Assembly (NCBI GenBank): GCA_015523325.1
Contig: WAKO01000015.1
Span: forward strand, 73,812 to 123,671
DNA from: Microcaldota archaeon
Lineage (GTDB): Archaea > Micrarchaeota > Micrarchaeia > Anstonellales > J096
Direction: 5' to 3'
Length of the DNA stretch: 49,860 nucleotides
Part shown: positions 17,940 through 28,116 of the stretch, piece after piece
Numbering within the stretch: position 1 is the stretch's first letter
Layout of the letters: the number at the start of each line of letters is the position of its first letter
Made by a program: the position numbers and the translations under genes
The notes under the pieces: model-generated
Told to the model about the DNA's origin: nothing
Seen by the model: the letters and a program-made list of their open reading frames with translations, nothing else
Database searches by the model: none

Positions 17940-18422
17940 TTGAAGAGTGTTGAGAAAGAAAGTATAAAGAGATTATATATAAAAAGTCTAAAAGAGGAAT
18001 TAAGAGGGAAAGAGAAAGAAGAGCTGTTAAGGAGAAGAAGATCAATAAGAGTTGGATTATTAGGAGGTTTTTTTGATTTCCTTCACATAGGACATATAAA
18101 AGCTTTAAAAGAGGCTAAGGACAAGGTTGATGTTTTAGTTGTTGTTATTGCTAGGGAAAAGGAAGGGGAGTGGAAAAAACCTATACACACTATAAAGGAA
18201 AGGGTTGAGCTAGTAAGCTCAATAAAATATGTGGATATTGTTATAGAAGGAAGAGAAAACAAGCTTGAAACATTGAGAAAAGTAGATCCAGATGTAATTT
18301 TTTATGGGTATGATCAGGAAGAATTTATAAAAGAAGAAGGAGTGGAAATAGTTAGGCTTTCTCCCTATAAACCAGAAAAGATAAAGACAACAAAGATTAA
18401 GAAACACTATGGATTTTTCTAA
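17940..18422 (+). CDS. Cytidylyltransferase-like nucleotidyltransferase (RibL/TagD family)
   Basis: GLLGGFFDFLHIGHIKALKEAK (HxGH), VDPDVIFYGYDQ, KTTKIKK. Confidence 0.75.
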   Translation: MKSVEKESIKRLYIKSLKEELRGKEKEELLRRRRSIRVGLLGGFFDFLHIGHIKALKEAKDKVDVLVVVIAREKEGEWKKPIHTIKERVELVSSIKYVDIVIEGRENKLETLRKVDPDVIFYGYDQEEFIKEEGVEIVRLSPYKPEKIKTTKIKKHYGFF

Positions 18423-18487
18423 ATATTTTAGAGGGAAAAAATCACAAAAAATTAGTATTTAAAACCTTCCTTATGATTGCTTAAATA

Positions 18488-19843
18488 ATGGGTGTTATTG
18501 GATTCTTAATTGCTCTCTCATTAGCTTTTCTCTCCTATTTTATAGCAAAAAGCATAAAGCTTCCTGAATTAGCAATTCTCCTCATAATAGCTTCTTTAGT
18601 AGGACCAAATGGTTTTGAATTGGTTACGATGGAAGAGGTGGAGATATTCTCTTCAATAGGAGTTATGTTTCTACTCTACATGATAGGGCTTGAGTTTAAA
18701 ACAGAGAACCTCCTTTTTTATGGGAAAAGAGGACTGTTATTTGCAGTTTTGAAGATGACGTTAGTTGCTATTCCTATAAGCATAATGGCTTATTTTTTGT
18801 TTAACTTCTCTGTTTTTCAAGCCCTTTTGTTGGGAGCAGGTTTATCAATAACAAGCACAGCAATATTTTCTCAAGTTGCAAAAAGTTTTGGAGTTCATAA
18901 AAGACCAGAAGCAAAACAATTATTTGCAGAACTAGTTTGGGAAGATATATTTGCTATTTTTCTCTTGCTCCTTGTTTCATCTTATGGAAAAGAAAGCAGC
19001 ATTTTTGTGAACATAATAGTTGGGTTGTTGTATTTTGCAATTCCTTACTTCATAGTAAGAGAAATCTCTAGCGTTTTAGTGAAAAAATTGCCAAATGATG
19101 AGGAGGTTTATTTCCTATTTTCAATGGCAATAGCCGGAGTGTTGGTTTTGGTTGGTGAGTTGCTTAACGTTTCAGAGGAGTTGGCTGCTTTTTTGGCTGG
19201 AAGTATAGTGGCTAATTTTAAGGAGATTGAGAGGATAAAACAACACCTAAAAATACTTAGCTCAACATTTATAATATTCTTCTTTTTCTCCCTAGGAATG
19301 CAAGGAAACTTACTAGTGCTATTAAATCCTTTGCTAATTGGGTTTATCTTATTTGTGCTACTAGTGAATGCTATATTTAAGACTTTTTCAACCTCATTCA
19401 TAACCCTTCTCTTCAGAGGTACTCCAAAGCAAGCTGCAATGTCTGGTTTGTTAATGATGTCAATAGGAGAGTTTTCCTTGTTGCTGGCTGATAAAGGAAG
19501 GGAATTTTTTGAAGGTTTTGATGTGTTTAGTTTTGTTTCAGGTTTGGTTTTAGTTAGTTCAGTTCTTGCATGGTATTTTCCAAAGCTTTATCCAGCTTAT
19601 GCAAGCTATTTAATAAGAGTGGTTAACCACTCCTCATCCTTGTTCAATGTTCTAAGAAAGAAGTTAGTTATACTTAAAGAAGATAAAAAAATATTTTATG
19701 CGATCCTCTTTATCCTAGCATTTCCACTTTCTAGCTTAATATTAAATAGTGCTCTTCCTTTACCACTCTTGTTGCTTGCAACTATTTCCTTAATATTTAT
19801 TGCCACATTAAGAGGTAAAAAAAGAAAAAATAAAAGCAATTAA
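18488..19843 (+). CDS. CPA2-family cation/proton antiporter (Kef-type membrane component)
   Basis: About 12 TM segments; GLSITSTAIFSQV, ELVWEDIFAIFLL, LAAFLAGSIVAN motifs. Confidence 0.85.
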   Translation: MGVIGFLIALSLAFLSYFIAKSIKLPELAILLIIASLVGPNGFELVTMEEVEIFSSIGVMFLLYMIGLEFKTENLLFYGKRGLLFAVLKMTLVAIPISIMAYFLFNFSVFQALLLGAGLSITSTAIFSQVAKSFGVHKRPEAKQLFAELVWEDIFAIFLLLLVSSYGKESSIFVNIIVGLLYFAIPYFIVREISSVLVKKLPNDEEVYFLFSMAIAGVLVLVGELLNVSEELAAFLAGSIVANFKEIERIKQHLKILSSTFIIFFFFSLGMQGNLLVLLNPLLIGFILFVLLVNAIFKTFSTSFITLLFRGTPKQAAMSGLLMMSIGEFSLLLADKGREFFEGFDVFSFVSGLVLVSSVLAWYFPKLYPAYASYLIRVVNHSSSLFNVLRKKLVILKEDKKIFYAILFILAFPLSSLILNSALPLPLLLLATISLIFIATLRGKKRKNKSN

Positions 19844-21255
19844 CCCTTAACAACTCCTACTGGTTTTAACTTTGCCACAACATCACTTATTCCTGCTAAT
19901 TCAACACTCCTAACAACAACATCAACATCTTTATAAGCTTGAGGAGCCTCCTCAGTAACTCCTCTCAAAGTTTTGCTTCTTACATAAATACCCTTATCCA
20001 AGAGCTGTTTTAAGAGGCTCTCAGCCCTCCAAGTTTCTCTTGCCTTTCTCCTACTCATCCTCCTTCCTGCTCCATGGCAAGAGCTTCCAAAGCTTATCTC
20101 AAGTCCTTTTTCTTTTCCAACTAAAACATAGCTTGAGGTTCCCATACTACCAGGAATTAGGACAGGTTGACCAAGCTCTTTAAAGATATTTGGCAAGTCC
20201 TTGTGGTTTGGAGGAAAGGCTCTGGTTGCTCCTTTTCTGTGTATAATTAAGTCAAATTCTTCTCCCTCAAAAACATGTTTTTCAAATTTTGCTATGTTGT
20301 GGGCTACATCATAAAGGAGAGGCATTTCTTCCTTTGAGATTGAATAGAGCTTATCAAAAACCTCTCTCACAAAATAGGTTATTATTTGTCTATTTGTGAA
20401 TGCAAAATTTATGGCAGAGTTCATAGCACTCAAATAAGATTGGGCCTCCTCCCTATAAAGAGGGAGATAAACTAACTCCAAATCAGGAAGGAAAAGATTA
20501 AGCCTCTTTGCTATTGGAAGGAACTCTCTTATATAATCACTAGCTATTTGGTGCCCATAACCTCTAGAACCACAATGGATCATAATTACTATCTGCCCTT
20601 TTTGTAATCCAAACTCATTTGCTATTGGAGAAAAAACCTTCTCAACAACTTGAACTTCTAAAAAGTGATTTCCAGAGCCCAAAGTTCCTAATTGAAATCT
20701 TCCTCTTTCCTTAGCTTTCTTTGATACTTTGGAGGGATCTCCTTTAACTCTTCCATACTCCTCAATCCTTTCCTTATCTTCTTTTAAAGCAAATCCATTC
20801 TCAATAGCCCAATCAATTCCTTTTTCTCCAACCTCATCAAGCTCTTCTTTTGAAAGCCTTATTCCACTTTCACTTCCAACACCAGAAGGAACAGATTTGT
20901 AGAGAGCATCAACCAACTCCTTTAAATTAATCTCACTAGCAAATAGAGGGGTTTTTATTAACCTAACTCCACAATTTATATCATATCCAACCCCTCCTGG
21001 AGAAACAATTCCATTCTCTTTTTCAAACGCAGCAACCCCTCCTATAGGAAATCCATAACCTTCATGAGCATCAGGCATTAAAACAGAATTCCTAAATATT
21101 CCAGGCAAGGAAGAAACATTTCTTAATTGGGAAAGGGTCTTATCTTTTTTTAAAGACCTTATTACTTCCTCAACACCAACAATTAAAGCATCAACTTTCA
21201 TTGGAGGTTCTTTTTTCATCCTCCAAATAGCTTTCCCTAGCTTTTCAAATTCCAT
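19840..21255 (-). CDS. rtcB: RNA-splicing ligase RtcB
   Basis: MPDAHEGYGFPIGGVAAF, SPGGVGYDINCGVR, GTLGSGNHFLEVQVV, IHCGSRGYGHQ, FGSSCHGAGRRMSR. Confidence 0.97.
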   Translation of the reverse strand: MEFEKLGKAIWRMKKEPPMKVDALIVGVEEVIRSLKKDKTLSQLRNVSSLPGIFRNSVLMPDAHEGYGFPIGGVAAFEKENGIVSPGGVGYDINCGVRLIKTPLFASEINLKELVDALYKSVPSGVGSESGIRLSKEELDEVGEKGIDWAIENGFALKEDKERIEEYGRVKGDPSKVSKKAKERGRFQLGTLGSGNHFLEVQVVEKVFSPIANEFGLQKGQIVIMIHCGSRGYGHQIASDYIREFLPIAKRLNLFLPDLELVYLPLYREEAQSYLSAMNSAINFAFTNRQIITYFVREVFDKLYSISKEEMPLLYDVAHNIAKFEKHVFEGEEFDLIIHRKGATRAFPPNHKDLPNIFKELGQPVLIPGSMGTSSYVLVGKEKGLEISFGSSCHGAGRRMSRRKARETWRAESLLKQLLDKGIYVRSKTLRGVTEEAPQAYKDVDVVVRSVELAGISDVVAKLKPVGVVKG

Positions 21256-21358
21256 TCTCTCCCCCTAAGTCTTTAATAAATCTTTAAATATTAGAGGTAA
21301 ACACTCTTAGATAATAGAACAAAAAAGGTTTAAAAACCAAGAAGCTCATTTTAAAAGT

Positions 21359-21847
21359 ATGGGAATTGAGATAAAGAGCATAAAAATAGAAAAACCTGAA
21401 GAAGTTAATGTAATAATTGGAAGAGCTCATTTCATAAAAACTGTAGAGGATCTTTATGAGGCTTTGGCGGAGTCATCTCCAAGTTTAAAGTTTGGTATAG
21501 CATTTAATGAAGCTAGTGGGAAAAAACTAGTCAGGTTTGATGGAAATGATGAGGAAATGATAAAATTAGCTGTAAAAAATGCAGAAAAAATAAAAGTTGG
21601 GCATATGTTTCTAATATTCCTTAAGAACGGATATCCAATAAATGTGTTGAATAGGATAAAGCAAGTAAGTGAAGTAACCTCAATAGTAACAGCTTCAGCA
21701 AATCCTTTAGAGGTTATTGTTGCTGATTTAGGAGAAGCAAGGGCATTGCTAGGGGTTGCTGATGGAGGGAAAGTGGTTGGAATTGAGAGTGAAGAGGACA
21801 AAAGAGAGAGAAAAGAGTTCTTGAGGAAAATAGGATATAAGAGGTGA
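21359..21847 (+). CDS. Adenosine-specific kinase family protein
   Basis: NVIIGRAHFIKTVEDLYEAL, KFGIAFNEASGKKLVRFDGND, ASANPLEVIVADLGEARALLGVADG. Confidence 0.85.
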   Translation: MGIEIKSIKIEKPEEVNVIIGRAHFIKTVEDLYEALAESSPSLKFGIAFNEASGKKLVRFDGNDEEMIKLAVKNAEKIKVGHMFLIFLKNGYPINVLNRIKQVSEVTSIVTASANPLEVIVADLGEARALLGVADGGKVVGIESEEDKRERKEFLRKIGYKR

Positions 21848-21851
21848 AAAG

Positions 21852-22151
21852 TTGATAGAAAGAGGGATTGAGGAAGGGCAAAAGCCCAAAGAAAGTTCTG
21901 AGGATATTGAGAGCTTTGTAAAAAACAATAAGGAAGAGATTGAAAGAATAGCTAAAGAGAATGGAGTTACTAAAGCAGGAACTCAGGATATTGCAATAAT
22001 AGTTTGGATTAATAGTATTCATGAGGGAAAGCTTCCTAAAGATGAAGAAGTGCTTAAAAGAGTTGAAGAAATAATAAAACTTTTAAAAAGAGAGGAATTT
22101 GAAAAGCATTTGTCTCAATTTAAACTAACAGGAGATAAGATCCAGCCCTAA
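21852..22151 (+). CDS. Hypothetical protein (99 aa)
   Basis: ORF closely following the previous gene. Start codon as called in the track (alternative start). Confidence 0.5.
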   Translation: MIERGIEEGQKPKESSEDIESFVKNNKEEIERIAKENGVTKAGTQDIAIIVWINSIHEGKLPKDEEVLKRVEEIIKLLKREEFEKHLSQFKLTGDKIQP

Positions 22152-22185
22152 ATCTAAACCTTAATCCCTTAAATAGTTATTAAAG

Positions 22186-22257
22186 CGCCCTGGGCCGGAC
22201 TCGAACCGGCGACCTTCCGGTTAACAGCCGGACGCTCTACCACTGAGCTACCAGGGC
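22186..22257 (-). tRNA. tRNA-Asn (anticodon GTT)
   Basis: Acceptor GCCCTGG/CCAGGGC; anticodon loop CTGTTAA; T-arm GCCGGTTCGAGTCCGGC. Confidence 0.95.
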
Positions 22258-22358
22258 AAAAAATTAATTAGATTAATTTTAAGAAGGATTTAAAAAGAAT
22301 TTGATAAATGAGAGAAACCCTCAAACAAAACCCTAAACTGAGATAAAAACTAAAAAAA

Positions 22359-23195
22359 TTATATTAATAAAACTGGGGAAAAGAATAATGAAAATAGAAA
22401 ACCTATCAGCAAAAATGGAGAGAAGGGAATCATCTTATAAATCGTTACTTCTTTTAGCTTATCCTTTATGTCTTCAAAAACCTCTGTTGTTATAAGCCTA
22501 ACCTTTCCAACTATTCTTCTTTCCTCTTCACTAGCATAATCATAAGCAAAAACCTCATCCAAGCTTTCCTCTACTCTAACTTTTTTTACAAAGCTTCTCA
22601 ATAAGTCATCCTTATAGATAGAGACTAAAATTGAAGAAAGGAAGAGTATTGATACAACTACTAAGTAAAAAATGTTTACAAAAGGAGTATTAAACATTAT
22701 AAAGAGAAATATCAAGTATATTAAAACCAATAATACCTCTCCTCTTCCAGGTAATTTTGAGAGCCTTAATTTTGTTAAAATATAGAGAGAAACAAACACT
22801 GCAAAGAGTAGAGAAGAGAAAATAAAGATAAAGAATACAAAAGGAAGAACAGCTGGGACATTAGCAAAAACAGGAGGAATAGGGAATAGCAATGATAATG
22901 TTGAAAAAGCAAAAGCCTCTCCAAGCCCAACCTGTCCTAATTTATAGAGGAGAAAAACAACTGAAAATACTACTAAGAATTGGAAAAAAGCAAATACTTT
23001 GAATTCATTTGGATAGAATAAAACAAATACGAATGCTAAAGCTGTTAAAGTATAAACTACTCTATCAGGGATGTTTCTATCATTTTTTATATCAAAATAA
23101 GAGAAAACTATGAGATAAAACAATGCAAAAATTACCCTTAACTCCTCAAAAGGCAAGGGAATAAAATCTATGTTTTCAAGCCCTATCATTTTCAA
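22359..23195 (-). CDS. A24-family prepilin/preflagellin peptidase-like membrane protein
   Basis: YFDIKNDRNIPDRVVY (first Asp site), GQVGLGEAFAFS at the GxGD position, multiple TM segments. Confidence 0.75.
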   Translation of the reverse strand: MKMIGLENIDFIPLPFEELRVIFALFYLIVFSYFDIKNDRNIPDRVVYTLTALAFVFVLFYPNEFKVFAFFQFLVVFSVVFLLYKLGQVGLGEAFAFSTLSLLFPIPPVFANVPAVLPFVFFIFIFSSLLFAVFVSLYILTKLRLSKLPGRGEVLLVLIYLIFLFIMFNTPFVNIFYLVVVSILFLSSILVSIYKDDLLRSFVKKVRVEESLDEVFAYDYASEEERRIVGKVRLITTEVFEDIKDKLKEVTIYKMIPFSPFLLIGFLFSLFFSPVLLI

Positions 23196-24339
23196 ACACT
23201 CTCCTAAGGAAATAAGAGTTTATATTTTTTACTATTAAGAAAGAGCATTTTAAAGTATTACCTATGATTAAGGAAAGGTTAGGAGTTGTCCTTCCATTAT
23301 CTCCACTTATAAGCTCTTTTATGTATAAACCAGCTTCTCCCCAAATATCCACAAAAATTCCAAACTTATCTCTTCCAACTTCTATTCTATAAACCCTCCT
23401 TCTCCTAACTTTATTGGCCCTTCTATCAAGGACTCTTGTAGGGGTTTTCTGATAAATGGTGGTTACCAGCTTTTTTGCATTTTCCCTCAGCTTTTGGTAA
23501 AGCTCCTCTTCCCCAATCCTTTGTTTATTCCAAGAGAGATAAGCCCTATACCATTTATCAAAATGAGAATCACTTACTAATGTTGTGAAGCTTCTCTTCA
23601 CTCTTCCTTCAATTCTAATGTTAATAATTCCTCTATAATAATTATTTATTTTATCCTCTAAATTTTTTAAGTGATTAAAAGAAGGGAAAAAACTAGCCTT
23701 TTGAAGCTCAAGAACAAAAGGTCTTCCACCCTCATTAATAACATCAACATCCTCTCTTCCAGAGGCATGTAAAAAGTATTTTTTTGCCTTAAACTCTTTT
23801 GAAAAAAACTTCCCTATTGCTTCCTCCATTGAGAGGGGATAATGCCATTTCTTTTGGCTAATACCTGGAATCAATTTTTTATAATAACCAAAAACAAAAA
23901 GATCTCCTCTAACAATGCTTATATCTTCCCCTATTATTATCTTAACCTCCCAATTATCGTTTGAAAATTCTAGGCCAAATTCCTCTCTAATAAAATCCTT
24001 TATCTTGCTATTCAGGTAATTTTTTAGAGAATTTCCAAGCTTAAAACCAAATAATTTCTCCTCCTTATTTATTAGGCTCTCAAACAAATTTAAGGAAAGC
24101 GAAAACTTTGTGATATTTCTTGATTTAAAAAATTCCTTTAGAGAGGTGTTTTCAACACTAGCATTATTTAGCTTTTTCTTTACTTCCTCCAACTTATTTT
24201 TTAGTTCTCCATCACAAACAAAGCAAGAATTACAAGAAGAGAACCAATTATCAAACCTTTTATTACATTCTCTGCATAAACAAACTAATTTCCCTAAAGA
24301 ATGTCTTAAGTCCTCATTTAAAACCTTTAAAGAGTCCAC
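23176..24339 (-). CDS. pus10: tRNA pseudouridine synthase Pus10
   Basis: N-terminal CxxC..CxxC; HASGREDVDVINEGGRPFVLELQKA; C-terminal TYIKELISGDNGRTTPNL-like (LYIKELISGDNGRTTPN). Confidence 0.9.
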   Translation of the reverse strand: MDSLKVLNEDLRHSLGKLVCLCRECNKRFDNWFSSCNSCFVCDGELKNKLEEVKKKLNNASVENTSLKEFFKSRNITKFSLSLNLFESLINKEEKLFGFKLGNSLKNYLNSKIKDFIREEFGLEFSNDNWEVKIIIGEDISIVRGDLFVFGYYKKLIPGISQKKWHYPLSMEEAIGKFFSKEFKAKKYFLHASGREDVDVINEGGRPFVLELQKASFFPSFNHLKNLEDKINNYYRGIINIRIEGRVKRSFTTLVSDSHFDKWYRAYLSWNKQRIGEEELYQKLRENAKKLVTTIYQKTPTRVLDRRANKVRRRRVYRIEVGRDKFGIFVDIWGEAGLYIKELISGDNGRTTPNLSLIIGNTLKCSFLIVKNINSYFLRRVFENDRA

Positions 24340-24422
24340 AACTAAAATTTAGGAGAATTATTTTTAAACTATTTTAGAAGAAGTAAAGGGGTAAAAAGCT
24401 AAAGCTAAACCGAATCCTTAAA

Positions 24423-25013
24423 TTATTCCCCTATTCTTAAATTTTTTAATTCCTCCTCTACCAAACTTTCACCATTTTTTAGTTTCTCAAGGTTTGTAAG
24501 ATAGTTTAAAAAATCCCTTATCTCTTCTCTTTTAATATTTTTTATTCTCAATTGGCCCTCACAAATCTTGGAAAAATGGAAATACAAACGATTCTCAGCC
24601 AAAAATAGGAGGAGAGAGAAAACCAAAACTTTATCAATTTTTAAGGGAAACCTAGCTAATAAAATTGCTGAGGAGTTAAGGATCCTTTTTCCTTCCCCCC
24701 TCAAATTATCAAAATCAAAATAAGGGTGTTTATCAAAGCTATTTCTAAATACATCCTTTAAAAGAGAAGAGAGGGCTTCTTTTAAAGAGGAAAAAGCCAA
24801 TTGTTTATTAGAAGTAGCTTTAATAACATCACATACTTCCTTATAAACAAAGGAGGGCTCTGCTTCTTTTATAATATCCATAAACTTACTTTTTAGTAGG
24901 TTGCTAAAAACCCTCTTATCCTTCTCCCTTATGTTAGAGAATAGAAAGCTTAGCTTTTCTTCACTAATCCTAAAACCCCTAACAATCCTTGGATTAAGAT
25001 AATTCTTTCCCAT
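24423..25013 (-). CDS. Hypothetical alpha-helical protein
   Basis: ORF; ATG at 25013 (MGKNYLNPRIVRGF...) preferred over the track start 25097, which overlaps the divergent gene. Confidence 0.55.
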   Translation of the reverse strand: MGKNYLNPRIVRGFRISEEKLSFLFSNIREKDKRVFSNLLKSKFMDIIKEAEPSFVYKEVCDVIKATSNKQLAFSSLKEALSSLLKDVFRNSFDKHPYFDFDNLRGEGKRILNSSAILLARFPLKIDKVLVFSLLLFLAENRLYFHFSKICEGQLRIKNIKREEIRDFLNYLTNLEKLKNGESLVEEELKNLRIGE

Positions 25014-25064
25014 GAAAATAAGTTTTCCAAAAAGAATAAAAAAGTTAGATGATATTCTAAAGTA

Positions 25065-25373
25065 ATGGGTAATGGAGAGGAAGGGAATAAAGCTCAAAAA
25101 AGTAAAACAAGACTTGAATCCTTAAAGGAAATAAGAGATATATACAAAAAGCTTAGAAAGGATGAGATGAGTATGGAGGAAGTGACTGCTATTGCAAAAG
25201 ATTCCTTAAAGGTTGGAAACCTAATAAAAATAGAAAAACTATCCAATCTAATATTTGCTAGAGCTGAAGAAAAGATTAAGAGAGAATTCGCAAAAGAGCT
25301 AAAAAGGAATAATTTGGAAGAATTCGTTCCAATAAAATACAGAAAATTTATTAAAGATTTTGAAACACTTTGA
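25065..25373 (+). CDS. Hypothetical charged protein (102 aa)
   Basis: ORF between a divergent gene and tRNA-Val; Lys/Glu-rich. Confidence 0.5.
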   Translation: MGNGEEGNKAQKSKTRLESLKEIRDIYKKLRKDEMSMEEVTAIAKDSLKVGNLIKIEKLSNLIFARAEEKIKREFAKELKRNNLEEFVPIKYRKFIKDFETL

Positions 25374-25399
25374 TGTGTAGTTTTTAGCATTTTATTTTA

Positions 25400-25472
25400 G
25401 GGCCCGTAGTCGAGTGGTTAAGACGCCACCCTGACACGGTGGAGATCCCAGGTTCAATTCCTGGCGGGCCCA
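25400..25472 (+). tRNA. tRNA-Val (anticodon GAC)
   Basis: Same body as the tRNA-Val at 1224; anticodon loop CTGACAC. Confidence 0.95.
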
Positions 25473-25518
25473 CTAGCCATTCTCAACTCTTTAAAATGTT
25501 TTCTAGAAATTCTTAACT

Positions 25519-26895
25519 ATGTTGAAAATACACGATAGCTACTCAGATAAAGATGTTGAAATAAAAAGTAAAGAGATAGTGCTTTATGTTTGTGGTTTAA
25601 CTCCTTATGATGATTGTCATATTGGCCATTTAAGAACTTATATTGGGTTTGATTTACTAAAAAGAGTCTTTATTTATCAAGGGGCTAAAGTATTTCACAT
25701 TCAAAATGTTACAGATGTAGATGATAAACTAATAAAAAGAGCAAAAGAGCTAGGGAAAAATGTTCTGGCAATAGCAGATTATTACGAATACAAAAGCAGA
25801 AAGCTATTTGAGGAGTTTAACATTATTTTGGCTGATGCTTACCCAAGGGTCTCACAATACATAGAGCAAATAATAAAAATGGTTGAGGTTTTGCTAAAAA
25901 AAGGATATGCATATGAGACAGAAACTGGGGTTTATTTTGAAGTTGACAAATTTAAGGAGTATGGGAGGTTAAGCAAGCAAACAAAAGAAAACCTATTAAA
26001 GCATAGGATTGAAGTAGATAAAACAAAGAAAAAACCCTATGACTTTGCTTTGTGGAAAAAGGAAGAGGATTTAATATTTTGGGAAAGCCCCTTTGGAAAA
26101 GGAAGGCCAGGATGGCACATAGAATGTTCAGCAATGGGAATAAGCTTAGCAAATAAAATAACAATACATGGAGGAGGAAGGGATTTAATATTCCCTCATC
26201 ATGAAAATGAGATTGCTCAAAGTGATTCTTACTTGGGAAGAAAACATGTTGAAAATTGGATGCATACAGGCCATTTAATGATTAAAGGAGATAAAATGAG
26301 CAAAAGCCTAGGAAACTTTATAACAGTGGAAGAAGCATTGAAAAAATGGGGGAGAGAGAGCTTGAGGATGTTCTTTATTAGTAGGAAATACTCAAGCGAG
26401 GTTAACTTTGATGAAGAAAACATAAGGGAGGCTAAAGCCTCCTTTTATAGAATAATTAACTTTATTGAGAGCTTAGAAAGCTCAAAAGGAGGAGAAAGGA
26501 GGATAAACAAGGAGATTGAAGAGCTAAGGCAAGGATTTTTTGAAAACATCTATAATGATTTGGATACTCCTCAAGCCCTTTCCCATCTATTTGAATTTAT
26601 AAGGAGGATTAATCCTATCGTAGAGGAAATTCACAGGACAGATTTAGAAAGATCATTAGCTTTATTAAAAGACATACTATTTATTTTAGGATTGGATAGA
26701 TTTTATGAGGAAAGAAAGAAAAAGCTTGAAGTGGTTAAGGAAGGTGTTGAAAAAATATTGAAAGCTAGGGAAAAGCTAAGGGAAAGGAAGCTCTTTGAAA
26801 TCTCGGATGAGATAAGAGAGGGGTTAGAGAAGTTAGGGATTGAAGTAAAAGACATGAAAAAAGGAAGTACATTTTCATTAAAAGAAGAAAGCTAG
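25519..26895 (+). CDS. cysS: Cysteinyl-tRNA synthetase
   Basis: CGLTPYDDCHIGHLRTYIGFD, WHIECSAM, IHGGGRDLIFPHHENEIAQS, KMSKSLGNF. Confidence 0.97.
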   Translation: MLKIHDSYSDKDVEIKSKEIVLYVCGLTPYDDCHIGHLRTYIGFDLLKRVFIYQGAKVFHIQNVTDVDDKLIKRAKELGKNVLAIADYYEYKSRKLFEEFNIILADAYPRVSQYIEQIIKMVEVLLKKGYAYETETGVYFEVDKFKEYGRLSKQTKENLLKHRIEVDKTKKKPYDFALWKKEEDLIFWESPFGKGRPGWHIECSAMGISLANKITIHGGGRDLIFPHHENEIAQSDSYLGRKHVENWMHTGHLMIKGDKMSKSLGNFITVEEALKKWGRESLRMFFISRKYSSEVNFDEENIREAKASFYRIINFIESLESSKGGERRINKEIEELRQGFFENIYNDLDTPQALSHLFEFIRRINPIVEEIHRTDLERSLALLKDILFILGLDRFYEERKKKLEVVKEGVEKILKAREKLRERKLFEISDEIREGLEKLGIEVKDMKKGSTFSLKEES

Positions 26896-26903
26896 GGGTT
26901 AGT

Positions 26904-28106
26904 ATGAATAAAATTGAACCAAAAAAAGAAGAAAACCCAAAAGTAATAAAGAGCCCTCATATAAAAGAAAAAATAGTAATAAATAGCTCAACATCAAATG
27001 AGAACATAAAGGTTCCTCCTTATCTGAAAAACAAAAGCTATGGGATAATAGAGGAAAAAGAATACATAAAAATAAGTGGTGGAAAAACTTACAAAGTTAT
27101 TGAGGCAACCTTCCTAAATAAGGGGGAAATAAGGAGGATAAAGCATTCCATAGATTTAACTGAAGTAATTAATAAAACCAAGGTAAATCCTAAAGAAATA
27201 GAAGTAGTGCTGATAATAACTGATGAAAAAGGAGTTGTATGCTATCTTTCTCAACAATTTGATAAAAATGTGGAAAAGTGGGCAAAAGAAAACAAAATTG
27301 AAAATTATTTTCTAAGAAAAGATATAATAGGAAAGTATAACATCCTATCCTATATTAAAGGAAAAGAAAAAGAAGAGATGAAGCAAATAATAAGAAAGAC
27401 TAGTTCTGGAGTTATGTGCCTTAAGGAATCTGCAATTAAAAAGAAGGATTTTTACTCTTCTCAATGTAAAAGCAAAAACATGCTTCATGTTATAAACACA
27501 TTCTTTAAAGAGGATGGTTTATTTCAACAAGTTTCTATAAACTTAACTCCAGCAACACTTAGAATTTGGGAAAAAGAAGAGCAATTTAATATGATAAAAA
27601 CAAAGAAGAGAAAAATAAAAACAAGAAAAAACATAAGTATTCACTATTTAGAGTATTTAATAGGAAACATTCCAAAAGGAAAAAATTTGGAAGAACTTAT
27701 AAGAAGGAAAATGGAAGAAATGAGATTTAGCTATGCGAAAAGCCTAATTACAGCAATAAATCTCCTTCCTACAGAAAAAACAAAAAGCATTGCGCTAAGC
27801 CTTATAGAAAAATCTCCAATAAAAGGAAGGTTTAAGGAATCCTCATTCATAATAAACCCTACACTAAATAATATAACAATAACCAAAGAAAACAAGATTA
27901 TTTATCTATTTCAAGCTCTCACTAAAGTTAAGGGAGAAGAAGCAGAACTATTAATTAGTGAGATAAATAAGCTAAAGGAACACCAATTTGAGTATTTTCT
28001 CTCAAAATTAGAAGAACTCAGTTCAATAATTAAAGAGGAAAATCAAAAAGAGCTTTTGGAATTAACTCTCTCAATTGTAGAATGCGAGAGTAAGATGATG
28101 AACTAA
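26904..28106 (+). CDS. Hypothetical protein (400 aa)
   Basis: Long ORF after cysS; no family recognised. Confidence 0.6.
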   Translation: MNKIEPKKEENPKVIKSPHIKEKIVINSSTSNENIKVPPYLKNKSYGIIEEKEYIKISGGKTYKVIEATFLNKGEIRRIKHSIDLTEVINKTKVNPKEIEVVLIITDEKGVVCYLSQQFDKNVEKWAKENKIENYFLRKDIIGKYNILSYIKGKEKEEMKQIIRKTSSGVMCLKESAIKKKDFYSSQCKSKNMLHVINTFFKEDGLFQQVSINLTPATLRIWEKEEQFNMIKTKKRKIKTRKNISIHYLEYLIGNIPKGKNLEELIRRKMEEMRFSYAKSLITAINLLPTEKTKSIALSLIEKSPIKGRFKESSFIINPTLNNITITKENKIIYLFQALTKVKGEEAELLISEINKLKEHQFEYFLSKLEELSSIIKEENQKELLELTLSIVECESKMMN

Positions 28107-28116
28107 AAAATAAAAA

